Assembly: GCF_000969985.1 (NCBI RefSeq)
Contig: NZ_CP009526.1
Span: 4,030,001 to 4,094,000, forward strand
Source: Methanosarcina barkeri str. Wiesmoor
Lineage (GTDB): Archaea > Halobacteriota > Methanosarcinia > Methanosarcinales > Methanosarcinaceae
DNA: 64,000 bases
Reading direction: 5' to 3'
Positions 46,625-55,896 of the stretch are shown here, one piece after another. The first letter of the stretch is position 1. The number at the start of each line of letters is the position of its first letter. A model generated the notes under the pieces. That model saw only the letters and a program-made list of their open reading frames with translations, was not told where the DNA came from and searched no databases. Both the position numbers and the translations under genes were made by a program.

Positions 46625-48409
46625 ATGAAACAAATAAAACACTTTATGGGATTGGGATTAAAAGTAAGATTAAAGCGAACGATTATCCTTACAATACTTG
46701 TTCTTACTTTTTGCTCAACCATATTTTCTTTAGGAGCGGCAGGGCAGGAAGATTCTGAAAACAATCAAACAGCCTCGGAAGAAGGATTTTTTGACCGGTT
46801 TATCACATATGTAAAAAGCCTGTTCTCAGGAGAAGGAGAACTACAGAGCTCAGGAGAAATTTCCAAAATCGGCGCTGCAGACATTCAGCAGTCAGCAGAT
46901 TCTGAGACAGCAATTTTGAGAATCGCAACTCCAGACGTAATAGACTCTGCGTCCCTGGTTGGGGATACAGGTCTGGGAGTTTTTGCTCATCTTTCAAACC
47001 CACCACTCATGAAAATGGATGCGGACGGACATATTGTAGGGCAGCTTGCAGAGAATTACAGTGTATCGGAAAATAACACGCGCTGGACTTTCTATCTCAG
47101 AGATGACCTCTACTGGAGCGACGGAGAAAAAGTAACACCAGAAGATGTTGAGTTCTCAATCCGCTACTACGGCGAAAAAACCCCCTGGGCAAGCTGGATC
47201 AATGATACCCTGGAAAACTCAACAGTTTCAGATGCCGACAATTCCGTGACCTTCAAATTTAACAAGCCCTACAACCGAGTCAGTATGGAATTTGCAACCT
47301 ATGATATCCTTCCTGCTCATGTGTGGAAAAATATCGATGATCCAGTAGAATACACAAACAACGGCCCTTATGTTGGCTGCGGGCCCTACTACCTAAAACT
47401 GATAGACCTCAATGCCGGAAAACTAGTTTTTGAGAAAAACCCTTACTGGAAAGGAAAGGATCCTGAATTCAAAACTGTCGAGATCCATTTTTACTCAAAT
47501 GTGGATGTTGCCACTCTAGCCCTTAAAAATGGAGAAGCTGACACTTACTATAAATATGCAGGATCGTACCCTTACTCAAGTATTGAGGAACTTGAAAAAA
47601 CTGGGAATTTTGACTTCATGGAAAAGACCAGCATCGGGCTTGTTTTCCTTGCCCCCAATTTGAAAAAAGCCCCGTTTTCAGACGAGGAATTCAGGGAAGC
47701 TCTGGCCTATGCCATAAATTATGAAGAGCTTGCAAGGCTTGAAACCCTTGGATATGGAGAAGTTCCAAATCGTGGTTTTGTGCCGCCATCCATGGAAAAT
47801 TATAAGGAAACCGAAAAACTGGAATACAGTCCCGAAAAAGCCAGAGAGATCCTGGAGAAAGCCGGATACTCGGACAGCAATGGGAATGGAATACTGGAAG
47901 GAAAAGATGGAAAAGACATAAAGCTTGAAATCCTCATCCGATCTAATTACGCCCGCACAGGTGAACTTCTCGATGAATATTTTGAAAATATCGGGCTTTC
48001 TGCAGACCTCAAAACTGTAGATTCAGATACCTGGATTGCTCTTAAAGATAGTTACAATTATGACCTGACAGTAACGCGTTCCACTCCCTGGGGTATGCTT
48101 ATGCACTCAAGTTGGGGAAGCGGCTACTTTGATTCCAGGCGGACAGGCCAGGGAGTTATGCATAACGTAGAAGACCCTGTGTTCCTGCAACTCTGCGATG
48201 ACATCCTTGCAACTACGGATTCTGCAGAACTTCAGAATTATGCATACGAGCTGCAGGACTATTATGCGGAAAATCTGCCTGCAATTCCCCTCTACTGGAG
48301 CAAGTCGGTTACTCCATTTAACAGGCACTTCGAAGGCTGGTACGCGGATCCCCTTTACGGGATATATAACCTGGATACTTTTACAAATGTAACGAAAGTG
48401 GAGGCGTAA
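46625..48409 (+). CDS. ABC importer substrate-binding protein (family 5, peptide/nickel type)
   Basis: 594 residues. A signal/anchor helix (about 18-40) precedes a linker of about 60 residues and a solute-binding domain (SBP_bac_5) with RWTFYLRDDLYWSDGEKVTPEDV, YVGCGPYYLKLIDLNAGKLVFEKNPYWKG and the C-terminal ENLPAIPLYWSKSVTPF. No lipobox cysteine is evident, so the N-terminal helix is the likely anchor. A DSNGNGILEGKDG loop looks like a calcium site, as in other members. Substrate may be a peptide, nickel chelate or other small ligand; sequence does not tell. First gene of a five-gene importer, good ribosome site GGGGAAA. Confidence 0.9.
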   Translation: MKQIKHFMGLGLKVRLKRTIILTILVLTFCSTIFSLGAAGQEDSENNQTASEEGFFDRFITYVKSLFSGEGELQSSGEISKIGAADIQQSADSETAILRIATPDVIDSASLVGDTGLGVFAHLSNPPLMKMDADGHIVGQLAENYSVSENNTRWTFYLRDDLYWSDGEKVTPEDVEFSIRYYGEKTPWASWINDTLENSTVSDADNSVTFKFNKPYNRVSMEFATYDILPAHVWKNIDDPVEYTNNGPYVGCGPYYLKLIDLNAGKLVFEKNPYWKGKDPEFKTVEIHFYSNVDVATLALKNGEADTYYKYAGSYPYSSIEELEKTGNFDFMEKTSIGLVFLAPNLKKAPFSDEEFREALAYAINYEELARLETLGYGEVPNRGFVPPSMENYKETEKLEYSPEKAREILEKAGYSDSNGNGILEGKDGKDIKLEILIRSNYARTGELLDEYFENIGLSADLKTVDSDTWIALKDSYNYDLTVTRSTPWGMLMHSSWGSGYFDSRRTGQGVMHNVEDPVFLQLCDDILATTDSAELQNYAYELQDYYAENLPAIPLYWSKSVTPFNRHFEGWYADPLYGIYNLDTFTNVTKVEA

Positions 48410-48458
48410 ACCTTAGTCTCGGAAGAAGAAATCTTACACCAGAAGAAAGCAAAAAAAT

Positions 48459-48620
48459 AAGAGCTATATCAAAGATAGCAAAAACAGGGTAAAAAGAGCG
48501 ATATCAGAGACGGCAAGAACAGAGTAAAAGGAGCGATATCAAAGATAGCAAAAACAGAGTAAAAAGAACGATATCAGAGACGGCAAGAACAGAGTAAAAA
48601 GAGCGACGTCAGAAATAGAG
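48459..48620 (+). repeat. 35-bp tandem repeat before the permease genes
   Basis: About four and a half copies of a 35-bp unit (GAGCGATATCAGAGACGGCA plus AGAACAGAGTAAAAA), alternating between two variants (AGAGACGGCAAG and AAAGATAGCAAA). No spacers. Confidence 0.85.
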
Positions 48621-48622
48621 CA

Positions 48623-49582
48623 ATGTCAGAAATAGTAAGAAAAGTAACCAGGTATTTTTCCTCATTGATGCTGATAATCGTCATCAACTTTACCCTCCCA
48701 AGGATCATGCCTGGAGACCCGGTAAAAAACCTGATTGGTGAAGACGCTTATGTTTCAGAAGAAGTGATGGAAGAACTGCGAGCAGAACTGGGGCTTAATC
48801 TGCCCCTTTCTGAGCAGTTCACCTCCTATCTCTCCAACCTCCTGCACCTTGACCTGGGGTATTCCTATCACCTTCATGCCCCCGTAGCAGAAATTCTTCT
48901 GAATAAGATGAGCTGGACACTGATTTTCGTGGGAGTATCAGTGGTTATTGGGGCCTTGCTTGGATGTTTTCTCGGTGCCCTTGCAGGCTGGGAACCGGAA
49001 AGAAAAGCGAGTCATTTTACCGGTTTCATTTTTGTGGTGCTCTCCTGTGTCCCACCTTACTTTCTTGCCCTTCTGACTCTCTATATATTTTCATTTAAAC
49101 TGGGGTTCTTTCCCTCCAAAGGCTTTTATGATACCCCTGAAATAGGAAGTGTACTGCATCACCTATTCCTACCTGTCTGTGTAATGTCTGTCTTTTCAGC
49201 ATCCAGAAACTTTCTAGTCATGCGAGGAAGCGTAATTCAGGAAAAGGAGCAGCTTTATGCTCTGTATGCCAGAGCAAAAGGCCTGAACAATAACGATATA
49301 CTTTTCAGACATATCATAAAAAACGCCTCTCTCCCGATAATTACCCTGCTTGCCCTGGATTTTGGGTTTCTCTTCAGCGGAGCATTGTTCATAGAAATCA
49401 TCTTTTCCTTAAACGGGATGGGGGTCATGATATACAATGCGATAATGGGAAAAGACTATCCTCTGCTTCAAGGAGCATTTCTGATAATCGCTTTTACTAC
49501 CCTGCTAGCAAATATTTTTGCTGACCTGCTCTATGCCTTAATTGACCCCAGAGTAAGAGGAGGCCTGGATGAATCAATCTGA
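48623..49582 (+). CDS. ABC importer permease, DppB/NikB type
   Basis: 319 residues, about six membrane helices, with the family opening FTLPRIMPGDPVKNLIGED, the DLGYSYHLHAPV loop and the EAA-like loop (LYALYARAKGLNNNDILFRHIIKNASLPI). Its ATG follows the 35-bp repeat directly, with only a weak ribosome site. It overlaps the next permease gene by 14 bases. Confidence 0.93.
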   Translation: MSEIVRKVTRYFSSLMLIIVINFTLPRIMPGDPVKNLIGEDAYVSEEVMEELRAELGLNLPLSEQFTSYLSNLLHLDLGYSYHLHAPVAEILLNKMSWTLIFVGVSVVIGALLGCFLGALAGWEPERKASHFTGFIFVVLSCVPPYFLALLTLYIFSFKLGFFPSKGFYDTPEIGSVLHHLFLPVCVMSVFSASRNFLVMRGSVIQEKEQLYALYARAKGLNNNDILFRHIIKNASLPIITLLALDFGFLFSGALFIEIIFSLNGMGVMIYNAIMGKDYPLLQGAFLIIAFTTLLANIFADLLYALIDPRVRGGLDESI

Positions 49583-50528
49583 CGGTACTGATATTCCCTG
49601 CATGAAAGAAACGAGCATTGAGGGTTTTTCTGAAAAAAAATCCGAAGCTTCCAACTTTGAATTTCCAAAAAAAACTTCTTTCTGGATTTTTCAAAAACGT
49701 AGAGGTTTTCAGGGACTATTCAACTGGATAGGCATTTTCCTCTTTGTACTTTTCATTTTTATGGCTCTTTTTCCTTCAATTTTTGCTCCTTATGCCCCAG
49801 AAGAGCGTTTCATACCCTACGAAGCCCCTTCGGAAGAGCATCTGCTTGGGACAAATGACATAGGAAATGATATCCTTTCAGAACTGGTGTTTGGGGCAAG
49901 GATCTCAATGACAGTAGGTTTTATGGCAGCCTTGATCTCAACTCTCATCGGGACTGCGTTAGGTCTCTGTTCAGGCTATTTCAGAGGAATCATTGATGAG
50001 CTGTTAATGGGCTTTACTGATGTTGTCCTTGTCATCCCCAAGATCCCTCTTATTATAGTCCTGGGAGCATTTCTAAGGCCGAGCATCTGGATCCTGATAG
50101 CCATATTGGGGCTTCTTTCCTGGGAATCCACTGCCAGAGTCACACGCTCAAAGACTCTACAGCTAAGGGAAGCAGGTTACGTAAAAAGTGCCCAATGTAT
50201 GGGTTTTTCCTCTTATCACATTATGAAATCAGATATATTCCCAAACATTATCCATATCCTGTTCCCCAAATTTATGCTGGCAACTGCTTCGGCAATGATT
50301 TCTGAGGCATCTCTTTCTTTCCTGGGACTTGGTGACGTAAGCATGAAAAGCTGGGGAATGATGCTTTCTTTTGCTTTTTCTCAAGGTGGTTTTATTCGGG
50401 ATATGTGGTGGTGGTATATGCCTCCAGGAATCTGTATCACCCTCTGTGTACTCTCTATCGCGCTGATAGGTTTCGGGCTTGAAGCAAAGGAAACAGAACA
50501 CTTCAGAGAAGGTGCAAACACATTATGA
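49569..50528 (+). CDS. ABC importer permease, DppC/NikC type
   Basis: 319 residues. A cytosolic N-terminus of about 55 residues is longer than usual and Lys/Ser-rich. Then come the membrane helices with HLLGTNDIGNDILSELVFGARISM and the EAA-like loop REAGYVKSAQCMGFSSYHIM. It forms the heterodimeric channel with the preceding permease. Its stop overlaps the next start (ATGA). Confidence 0.93.
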   Translation: MNQSDGTDIPCMKETSIEGFSEKKSEASNFEFPKKTSFWIFQKRRGFQGLFNWIGIFLFVLFIFMALFPSIFAPYAPEERFIPYEAPSEEHLLGTNDIGNDILSELVFGARISMTVGFMAALISTLIGTALGLCSGYFRGIIDELLMGFTDVVLVIPKIPLIIVLGAFLRPSIWILIAILGLLSWESTARVTRSKTLQLREAGYVKSAQCMGFSSYHIMKSDIFPNIIHILFPKFMLATASAMISEASLSFLGLGDVSMKSWGMMLSFAFSQGGFIRDMWWWYMPPGICITLCVLSIALIGFGLEAKETEHFREGANTL

Positions 50529-51568
50529 AAGCCCTTTCCAAGAATACATTGCTTGAAAGGAACACAGTACTTGAAAGGAACACAGTACTTGAAAGGAACT
50601 CAGTACTTGAAAGGAACTCAGTACTTGAAAGGAACTCAGTACTTGAAGTAAGGAACCTTGAGGTCTCATTTCAGGGAATAGAAACCGTAAACGTACTTTC
50701 GGGAATTTCTTTCTCGATTAAAGAAAATGAAACTCTAGCCCTTGTAGGAGAGACTGGATGCGGGAAATCTGTCGTCGCACATGCAGTTATGAATCTCCTG
50801 CCCTCTGAGTCAAGGGTAAAAGGGAATATAGAATTCAGGGGAAAAAACCTGCTAGGAATGGACGAAAAAGAAATGGCAAAGATAAGAGGAAAAGAAATTG
50901 CTATTATTTTTCAGAACCCTTCACTTGCCCTCAACCCTGTGTATTCCATAGGTCACCAGCTTGCAGAACCCCTATATGTGCACCAGAAAGAAAAGAAAAA
51001 GACGGCACTTTCCAGAGTCGCATTAGCCCTGAAACGTATGGGTTTTGCGAACTTCTCCGAGTGCATGAATTACTACCCCTCATGGTGTTCAGGCGGGATG
51101 AACCAGCGCTTTTTGATTGCTGCTTCAACCATACTTAACCCTGCACTGCTTATAGCAGACGAACCCAGTAAAGGACTTGACAAAAAATGCATCGTTGAAC
51201 TGGAAGCTGAACTCAGGAATCAGAAAATTGAAAGGAAGAGTGCCATGCTTCTAATAAGCCATGACCTTGGATTTGTACAAAGGCTTGCAGACAGAATTGC
51301 TGTGATGTATGCAGGGGAGATTGTCGAACTCGCCGACCCATCAAGCCTTTTTGAGAACCCTTTACACCCTTACACCAGAGGCCTCCTGAACAGCCTGCCT
51401 GAGAAGGGCTTTATTCCCATACCTGGTTTTTCCCCGCCTCTTAATAGCCTTCCTTCGGGCTGCAGGTTCCACCCAAGATGCCCTTTAAGGGAAAAGCGCT
51501 GCACTCAAATCCATCCCGAAATTAAAGAAACTGGTCAAAGGGCTGTGAGGTGTTTTCTATATCCCTGA
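50525..51568 (+). CDS. ABC importer ATPase, DppD type, with repeat N-terminus
   Basis: 347 residues. The first 40 residues consist of about five copies of LERN(T/S)V, encoded by an 18-bp tandem repeat (50551-50650), ahead of the normal start of the nucleotide-binding domain (LEVRNLEVSFQG). Walker A GETGCGKS, signature CSGGMNQR, Walker B LLIADEPSKGLD, switch ISHDLGFV, and a C-terminal oligo-HPY domain with CRFHPRCPLREKRC. ATP hydrolysis powers uptake. Overlaps the next gene by 19 bases. Confidence 0.93.
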   Translation: MKALSKNTLLERNTVLERNTVLERNSVLERNSVLERNSVLEVRNLEVSFQGIETVNVLSGISFSIKENETLALVGETGCGKSVVAHAVMNLLPSESRVKGNIEFRGKNLLGMDEKEMAKIRGKEIAIIFQNPSLALNPVYSIGHQLAEPLYVHQKEKKKTALSRVALALKRMGFANFSECMNYYPSWCSGGMNQRFLIAASTILNPALLIADEPSKGLDKKCIVELEAELRNQKIERKSAMLLISHDLGFVQRLADRIAVMYAGEIVELADPSSLFENPLHPYTRGLLNSLPEKGFIPIPGFSPPLNSLPSGCRFHPRCPLREKRCTQIHPEIKETGQRAVRCFLYP

Positions 51569-52248
51569 GAGCGAACGGCATATCAAAGACATACGGAAAA
51601 GGCCTGTTAAGCCAGGGAAAATGTATTTTCCGAGAGGTTTCGTTTGAGATCAGGCCAGGAGAGACCTTTGGATTGATGGGACCTTCCGGAGAAGGAAAAA
51701 GCACTCTGGGGAGAGTTATTGCTGGGCTTGAAAAGCCCACATACGGTACTGTGTACTATGAGAGTTCTCCGCTTTCCGAAATGAATAAAACCGAACATAT
51801 GACTTTTCGCCGCAAGGTCCAGATAATGTTTCAAGACCCTACGGGCGCTTTTAACCCAAGGAAAAAAATAGGAAGCTCAGTTTTCGATGTTCTGAAGCTT
51901 CTCAAAATTCCTCATATAGAACATGCCTCAAAAACAAAAGAGATGCTTATGACCATAGGCCTTCCAGAAGAAGTGCTTTCTCGCTATCCTTCGCAGCTCT
52001 CAGGAGGCCAGCTACAGCGCCTTGCACTTGGCCGAATTCTCCTGCTCGAACCCGAATATATCGTACTTGACGAACCAACTTCAGCCCTGGATGTCTCGGT
52101 TCAAGCCCAGGTCCTGCACATGCTTAAAAAGGTTCAGGCTGAGAAGAGTATAGGTTATTTCCTGATCTCTCATGATGAAGCTGTTATCCGTTTTATGTCA
52201 GACAGCTGCGGATTGCTTGAGAACAAGCAGTTGAGAATAATTGATTGA
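51550..52248 (+). CDS. ABC importer ATPase, DppF type
   Basis: 232 residues, GTG start inside the end of the previous gene. Walker A GPSGEGKST, signature LSGGQLQRLALGR, Walker B YIVLDEPTSALDVS, switch LISHDEAV. Shorter than DppF proteins because the C-terminal oligo-HPY part is missing, as in some NikE-type ATPases. Last gene of the importer. Confidence 0.92.
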   Translation: MFSISLRANGISKTYGKGLLSQGKCIFREVSFEIRPGETFGLMGPSGEGKSTLGRVIAGLEKPTYGTVYYESSPLSEMNKTEHMTFRRKVQIMFQDPTGAFNPRKKIGSSVFDVLKLLKIPHIEHASKTKEMLMTIGLPEEVLSRYPSQLSGGQLQRLALGRILLLEPEYIVLDEPTSALDVSVQAQVLHMLKKVQAEKSIGYFLISHDEAVIRFMSDSCGLLENKQLRIID

Positions 52249-52311
52249 AGCTTCTTAAAGCCCGAATTTTTCATAACTATCAATAAAAACTTCCTTACAA
52301 ACCCCCCTTTC

Positions 52312-52443
52312 CCTTACAAGCTCCTTTCCTTACAAGCTCCTTTCCTTACAAGCCTCTACAAAAGTACTGAAAACTAAAGATTCAAAACTAAAGATTCAAA
52401 ACTAAAGATTCAAAACTAAAGATTCAAAACTAAAGATTCAAAA
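52312..52443. repeat. Tandem repeats running into the end of dmrX
   Basis: Three copies of a 16-bp CAAGCTCCTTTCCTTA unit (52312-52350) and five copies of 14-bp TTCAAAACTAAAGA (52368-52443). The latter overlaps the dmrX stop codon, so the repeat forms part of the last codons. Confidence 0.85.
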
Positions 52444-53157
52444 GAAATCCAGAATCTTTTCAGGGCTTTCAAGCACGGTAATTCCCTGTAAGCCTTTAAC
52501 AATCTCAACGTTGCGTATATCCACATCCCGGACAAGGACTTCCACAGGTCCGCCTTTAATAGCTTTATAAGGGCAGAGTTCCTTGCAGATCCCGCAGCCT
52601 TTGCACTTAAGAAGGTCGATCTGGTCTGTGAAACCGTTTTTCTCAGTTATTGCTCCATGAGGGCAGTTTTCTCTTGGAGGACAGTCTTCGCAATGTCTAC
52701 ACTGTTTTCGGTCGATATTATAGGGCATTTCGGATATGATTGAGCCTTCAATATCTACGGGTACGATATAAACAGGCACTCTTCCTTTTACAGCCTGGGC
52801 AACGGCATTGGTAACAAGGGAATCCGCAATTCCATAAGCGATTTTCGAAACCGTGTTTGAGGTTGCAGGCGTGACGAACAGGGCGTCATATCGGTCAAGA
52901 CCGAAGCGCCCGACCTTAGGAGAACTCGAACCCTGCTCGCTTTCCCAGAAGATTTCTTCGAGGTAGTCCCCGCCGGAGATTTTAACAAGCTTTTGCTCAA
53001 GCCCGTACATGCGCAGTACCTCCTCTCCAGCCCTAGAAACAAATGTGTTTACGGAAACTTCAGGGTTTCTGAGCTTGATTTCCTTAAAGACCTGATAACT
53101 GCGGTCCAGGAAATGCCCGGCACCTGTAATGCCCCACGCGATTCTCTGAAAACTCAT
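52438..53157 (-). CDS. dmrX: Dihydromethanopterin reductase DmrX
   Basis: 239-residue archaeal flavoprotein-ferredoxin, which reduces dihydromethanopterin to H4MPT or H4SPT, the last step in making the C1 carrier. The N-terminal flavodoxin-like domain binds FMN (WGITGAGHFLDRSYQV, then FVTPATSNTVSKIAYGIADSLV). A ferredoxin insert has CRHCEDCPPRENC and CKGCGICKELC for two [4Fe-4S] clusters. Little leader is seen: a TATA-like TTATATTATC lies about 30 bases before the ATG. Genes of two other families linked to H4MPT in methylotrophs, DUF447 and the CitG-like family, are 2-4 kb away. Confidence 0.88.
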   Translation of the reverse strand: MSFQRIAWGITGAGHFLDRSYQVFKEIKLRNPEVSVNTFVSRAGEEVLRMYGLEQKLVKISGGDYLEEIFWESEQGSSSPKVGRFGLDRYDALFVTPATSNTVSKIAYGIADSLVTNAVAQAVKGRVPVYIVPVDIEGSIISEMPYNIDRKQCRHCEDCPPRENCPHGAITEKNGFTDQIDLLKCKGCGICKELCPYKAIKGGPVEVLVRDVDIRNVEIVKGLQGITVLESPEKILDFF

Positions 53158-53853
53158 GAAAACAAGTCATGCCAGAGGGGGATAATATAATTTTCTAAAA
53201 ATGGAGGTTAATCCACTTTTGAACAGTTAATATCTCTGCTGTAATATCTTTAAGGCTACTGTGAAAAACAGAAACTTGCCAGTGTCAGTAGTTCGCTAAA
53301 ATCTTTTTTCTCTATTTATTTTTCCCTTTAGCGCAGACACTTCACTGCGTTCCTAATCCTCAACTTTCATTTAAGCTATTCCACAACAAGAAGCACAAAC
53401 ATATCAAGTATGAATTTATCCTCATCTACAACTATTGGTCCTCTTTTTATAATCGTAAAATGCTTTCTCTGAATGTATATTATATGTTTTTTTAGGAGGA
53501 ACGATATCAGCGTATAAAATATTTGATATTAGCGTTTTTAGTTGAAGTTCTTGTCTTAATCACATTCCTCATCCTGTATGACGATTCAATAGTAAACCTT
53601 TTTCTGTATTAGGACCATATCCAAGCTTAGACAGGAAAAATGCGTATGACGGCGTTTTCATTATATATAGAGTTATCAGAAGACATCATTTAAAAGAAAG
53701 CAAAAATTAGTGAAATGCTGAACATAATTGTAACTTTTCATTATCATGTTTTGCAGATTTTTAGTATTCTGCCACTTCGTATGAAGTGATAAGGTTTTCA
53801 GAGGACTACATTTATAATTCCTTCAAAACTTATTCAGATCGGTGTAAAGAAAA
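53158..53853. other. Intergenic, 696 bp
   Basis: Mostly featureless AT-rich DNA. At 53493 a GGAGG is followed by a hydrophobic frame (about 53503-53612, containing YLILAFLVEVLVLITFLILY) without a convincing start codon; not called. TATA-like DNA lies near 53480. Confidence 0.4.
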
Positions 53854-54576
53854 ATGAAAAAATTCCTAAAAATCACAATCTGCACATTTTTGACACTTTC
53901 CTTACTTGTTTTTGTGACAGGTTTTTTAGTTTTTTCATATCCATTTTTCTTAAACACCTATGCTAATTTACTGGTGAAGTGTAGTGCAACCGAACCAAAT
54001 AGTTTTGACTATCAAACATATTCAAAGGAAGAATTTGCATCAAAGTACCTAAATACCTCGTTAACTCCCCAGGACGATTTTATCTCTCTCTTTAAAAACC
54101 ACTATGGGGTTAATAACTCTAACACCTGTGTCATTGTCTGTAGTAAACTTAAAGATCCTAAGAATAGTTCAGTTCATACGCTTTATGGAATTATTTGCCT
54201 AAATAACTCTTGCCTAAATAACTCGTCTAGTTTAGTGTTTAAGGGTGACGTAAACGATCCGGAGATTTTTAATTTTCAAATTTATTCTAAGGAAGAATTT
54301 GCATCAAAGTGCCTAAATACAACATTAACTCCCCGGGACGATTTCATTTCGCTCTTTGAGAATTACTATGGAATTGAGAATACCGATATCATGTTTATTG
54401 CTTATTATATTCAGGATCCTGAAGACAGATCAATCCATAGACTTTATGGGATCAATCAGTGTGAAAGACATGTCTTCATAGCTACCTGGAAAGAAGATCA
54501 GACCAATGGGAACAATAGTGAACTTCTCGAGGAAAACGGAACTGAAAATAGTAGTGGTCAGAGAAATGTTAAGTAG
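53854..54576 (+). CDS. Exported protein with duplicated YSKEEFASK module
   Basis: 240 residues, unknown. An N-terminal membrane/signal helix (about 6-33) precedes two copies of a roughly 80-residue module, each with (F)YSKEEFASKxLNTxLTPxDDFISLF then (N/Y)YG and an HxLYGI end (about 55-115 and 145-205). The extracellular part has about nine N-x-S/T sequons, and the C-terminus is Asn/Ser/Glu-rich. It is probably anchored outside the cell. Followed 12 bp later by the VTT membrane protein gene, so the two likely form an operon. Confidence 0.7.
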   Translation: MKKFLKITICTFLTLSLLVFVTGFLVFSYPFFLNTYANLLVKCSATEPNSFDYQTYSKEEFASKYLNTSLTPQDDFISLFKNHYGVNNSNTCVIVCSKLKDPKNSSVHTLYGIICLNNSCLNNSSSLVFKGDVNDPEIFNFQIYSKEEFASKCLNTTLTPRDDFISLFENYYGIENTDIMFIAYYIQDPEDRSIHRLYGINQCERHVFIATWKEDQTNGNNSELLEENGTENSSGQRNVK

Positions 54577-54588
54577 GGAGTGTGAAAA

Positions 54589-55167
54589 ATGGAAAAGGAA
54601 TTTAGTAACTCTAGTGTGAGACAAAAGAAGTTCCTTTTTCTCATCTGGTTGCTTGTGATTATAGGAGGAATGACATTATATCTCATTTTTCCGGATGAAA
54701 TTAACCTTCTCTTCCTTAAAGAACTTGCAAAAGAACATCATATTGTTGTTCTTGGAATCTATTTTCTTTTATTATCTTTTAGAGGGCTGACAATGATTCC
54801 TTCAACTGCTCTTCTGTTTTCAGGAATTATCATCTTTAATCCAGTAGAGCTTTTTATAGTAAACATGTTAGGAATACTTGCCTCGTCCACAATCGTGTAC
54901 TATTTTTCAAAGTATATGGGCTTCGCTACATATTTTGAAACAAAGTACGGAAAATATATTCAAAAAATAAGACATGGCCTTGGAGACAATGAACTTCCAA
55001 TTATAGTGGGCTGGAGCTTTTTTCCTTTTGTCCCAACAGACTTAATAGTTTATGTTGGCTCTACCTTGGGAGTACACATATTTAAGTGCCTGATGGGAGT
55101 TTTCATAGGAGAAGCAACACTAAATGTATTGTACATCCTCTCGGCATATATGATTTTACGCCTTTAG
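54589..55167 (+). CDS. VTT/DedA-superfamily (TVP38-TMEM64) membrane protein
   Basis: 192 residues, about five helices. The region around GLTMIPSTALLFSGIIIFNP, then LASSTIVYYFSKYMGF and GWSFFPFVPTDLIVYVGSTLG matches the SNARE-associated/VTT domain, whose members scramble or flip phospholipids. Good ribosome site GGGAG. Gene partner is the exported protein upstream. Confidence 0.85.
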   Translation: MEKEFSNSSVRQKKFLFLIWLLVIIGGMTLYLIFPDEINLLFLKELAKEHHIVVLGIYFLLLSFRGLTMIPSTALLFSGIIIFNPVELFIVNMLGILASSTIVYYFSKYMGFATYFETKYGKYIQKIRHGLGDNELPIIVGWSFFPFVPTDLIVYVGSTLGVHIFKCLMGVFIGEATLNVLYILSAYMILRL

Positions 55168-55248
55168 AGTTATATGAGGGACTTACTTTACTGATTTTTC
55201 GCTTCTCAACCTATATAATTTTATAGAAACCTAATTACAGTCAAAAAC

Positions 55249-55896
55249 TCACAGCCCCAAGACCTCATAAAGCAATTTCATAGCTTTTTTCTCGTTTTCT
55301 CCCCCGCACTTGGAAGCCAGTGATTCATAATGGCGGATCAGTTTGAGATATTTTTCGTCTCCTGTAAGCTGATAGCGGGTTGCATGGACAGTCGCCTCAA
55401 GCACTGCATTGAATCCCCTGTTGGGTAAAGGCAGACTTTTCCAGTTAGCTTCATTGAAACCTGCTTTTACAGGAATAAGGTCGGCCACAAGAGCATGATC
55501 CGTATTCTTAAGATCGGTACACTCGAAAACGATCCAGGCCAATGCTGTTTTCAGGATAGGGAAACTGAATCCGTGGACAGGCACATAGTCAAATTCGGAG
55601 GGCTCAAGATCGAAAAAAGTCGAACGCACAAGGAGCAGAGGATCATACACTACGTTTGCGGCAAGATATTTTTCTTTTGAGACGTTTTCCCAGGTGTGGG
55701 TGCCTTTGAAAAGCCGGACAAAAGTCCTTCCACCTTTTACGATTATTCCGATAGGAGCAGCATTTGGACATTCCAGGCCTGTGCTGATAATTGTTTCGGA
55801 AATGCCTTCTCTGATCCCAAAAGAATATAAATCGATAGAATCAGCAGCAGAAGAGTCACTTCCGTTTTTTCTGCGTTCAGGAGAAAGTCCAATCAA
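55249..55896 (-). CDS. DUF447 family protein (putative flavin-binding split barrel)
   Basis: 215 residues. The N-terminal GISETIISTGLECPNAAPIGIIVKGG and the HGFSFPILKTALAWIVFECTD to ADLIPVKAGF regions mark the DUF447 family, widespread in methanogens and found with H4MPT genes in methylotrophic bacteria to my recollection. The fold is thought to be an FMN-binding split barrel. The start overlaps the stop of the CitG-like gene by 4 bases (ATGA). Confidence 0.75.
   Translation of the reverse strand: MIGLSPERRKNGSDSSAADSIDLYSFGIREGISETIISTGLECPNAAPIGIIVKGGRTFVRLFKGTHTWENVSKEKYLAANVVYDPLLLVRSTFFDLEPSEFDYVPVHGFSFPILKTALAWIVFECTDLKNTDHALVADLIPVKAGFNEANWKSLPLPNRGFNAVLEATVHATRYQLTGDEKYLKLIRHYESLASKCGGENEKKAMKLLYEVLGL

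Noticed and set aside
48459-48620. Regular 35-bp repeats suggesting a CRISPR array
   Set aside because: The units are directly adjacent with no unique spacers and no cas genes nearby; simple tandem repeat.
53503-53612. Short hydrophobic frame after GGAGG
   Set aside because: No proper start codon at a suitable distance; kept only as a remark.
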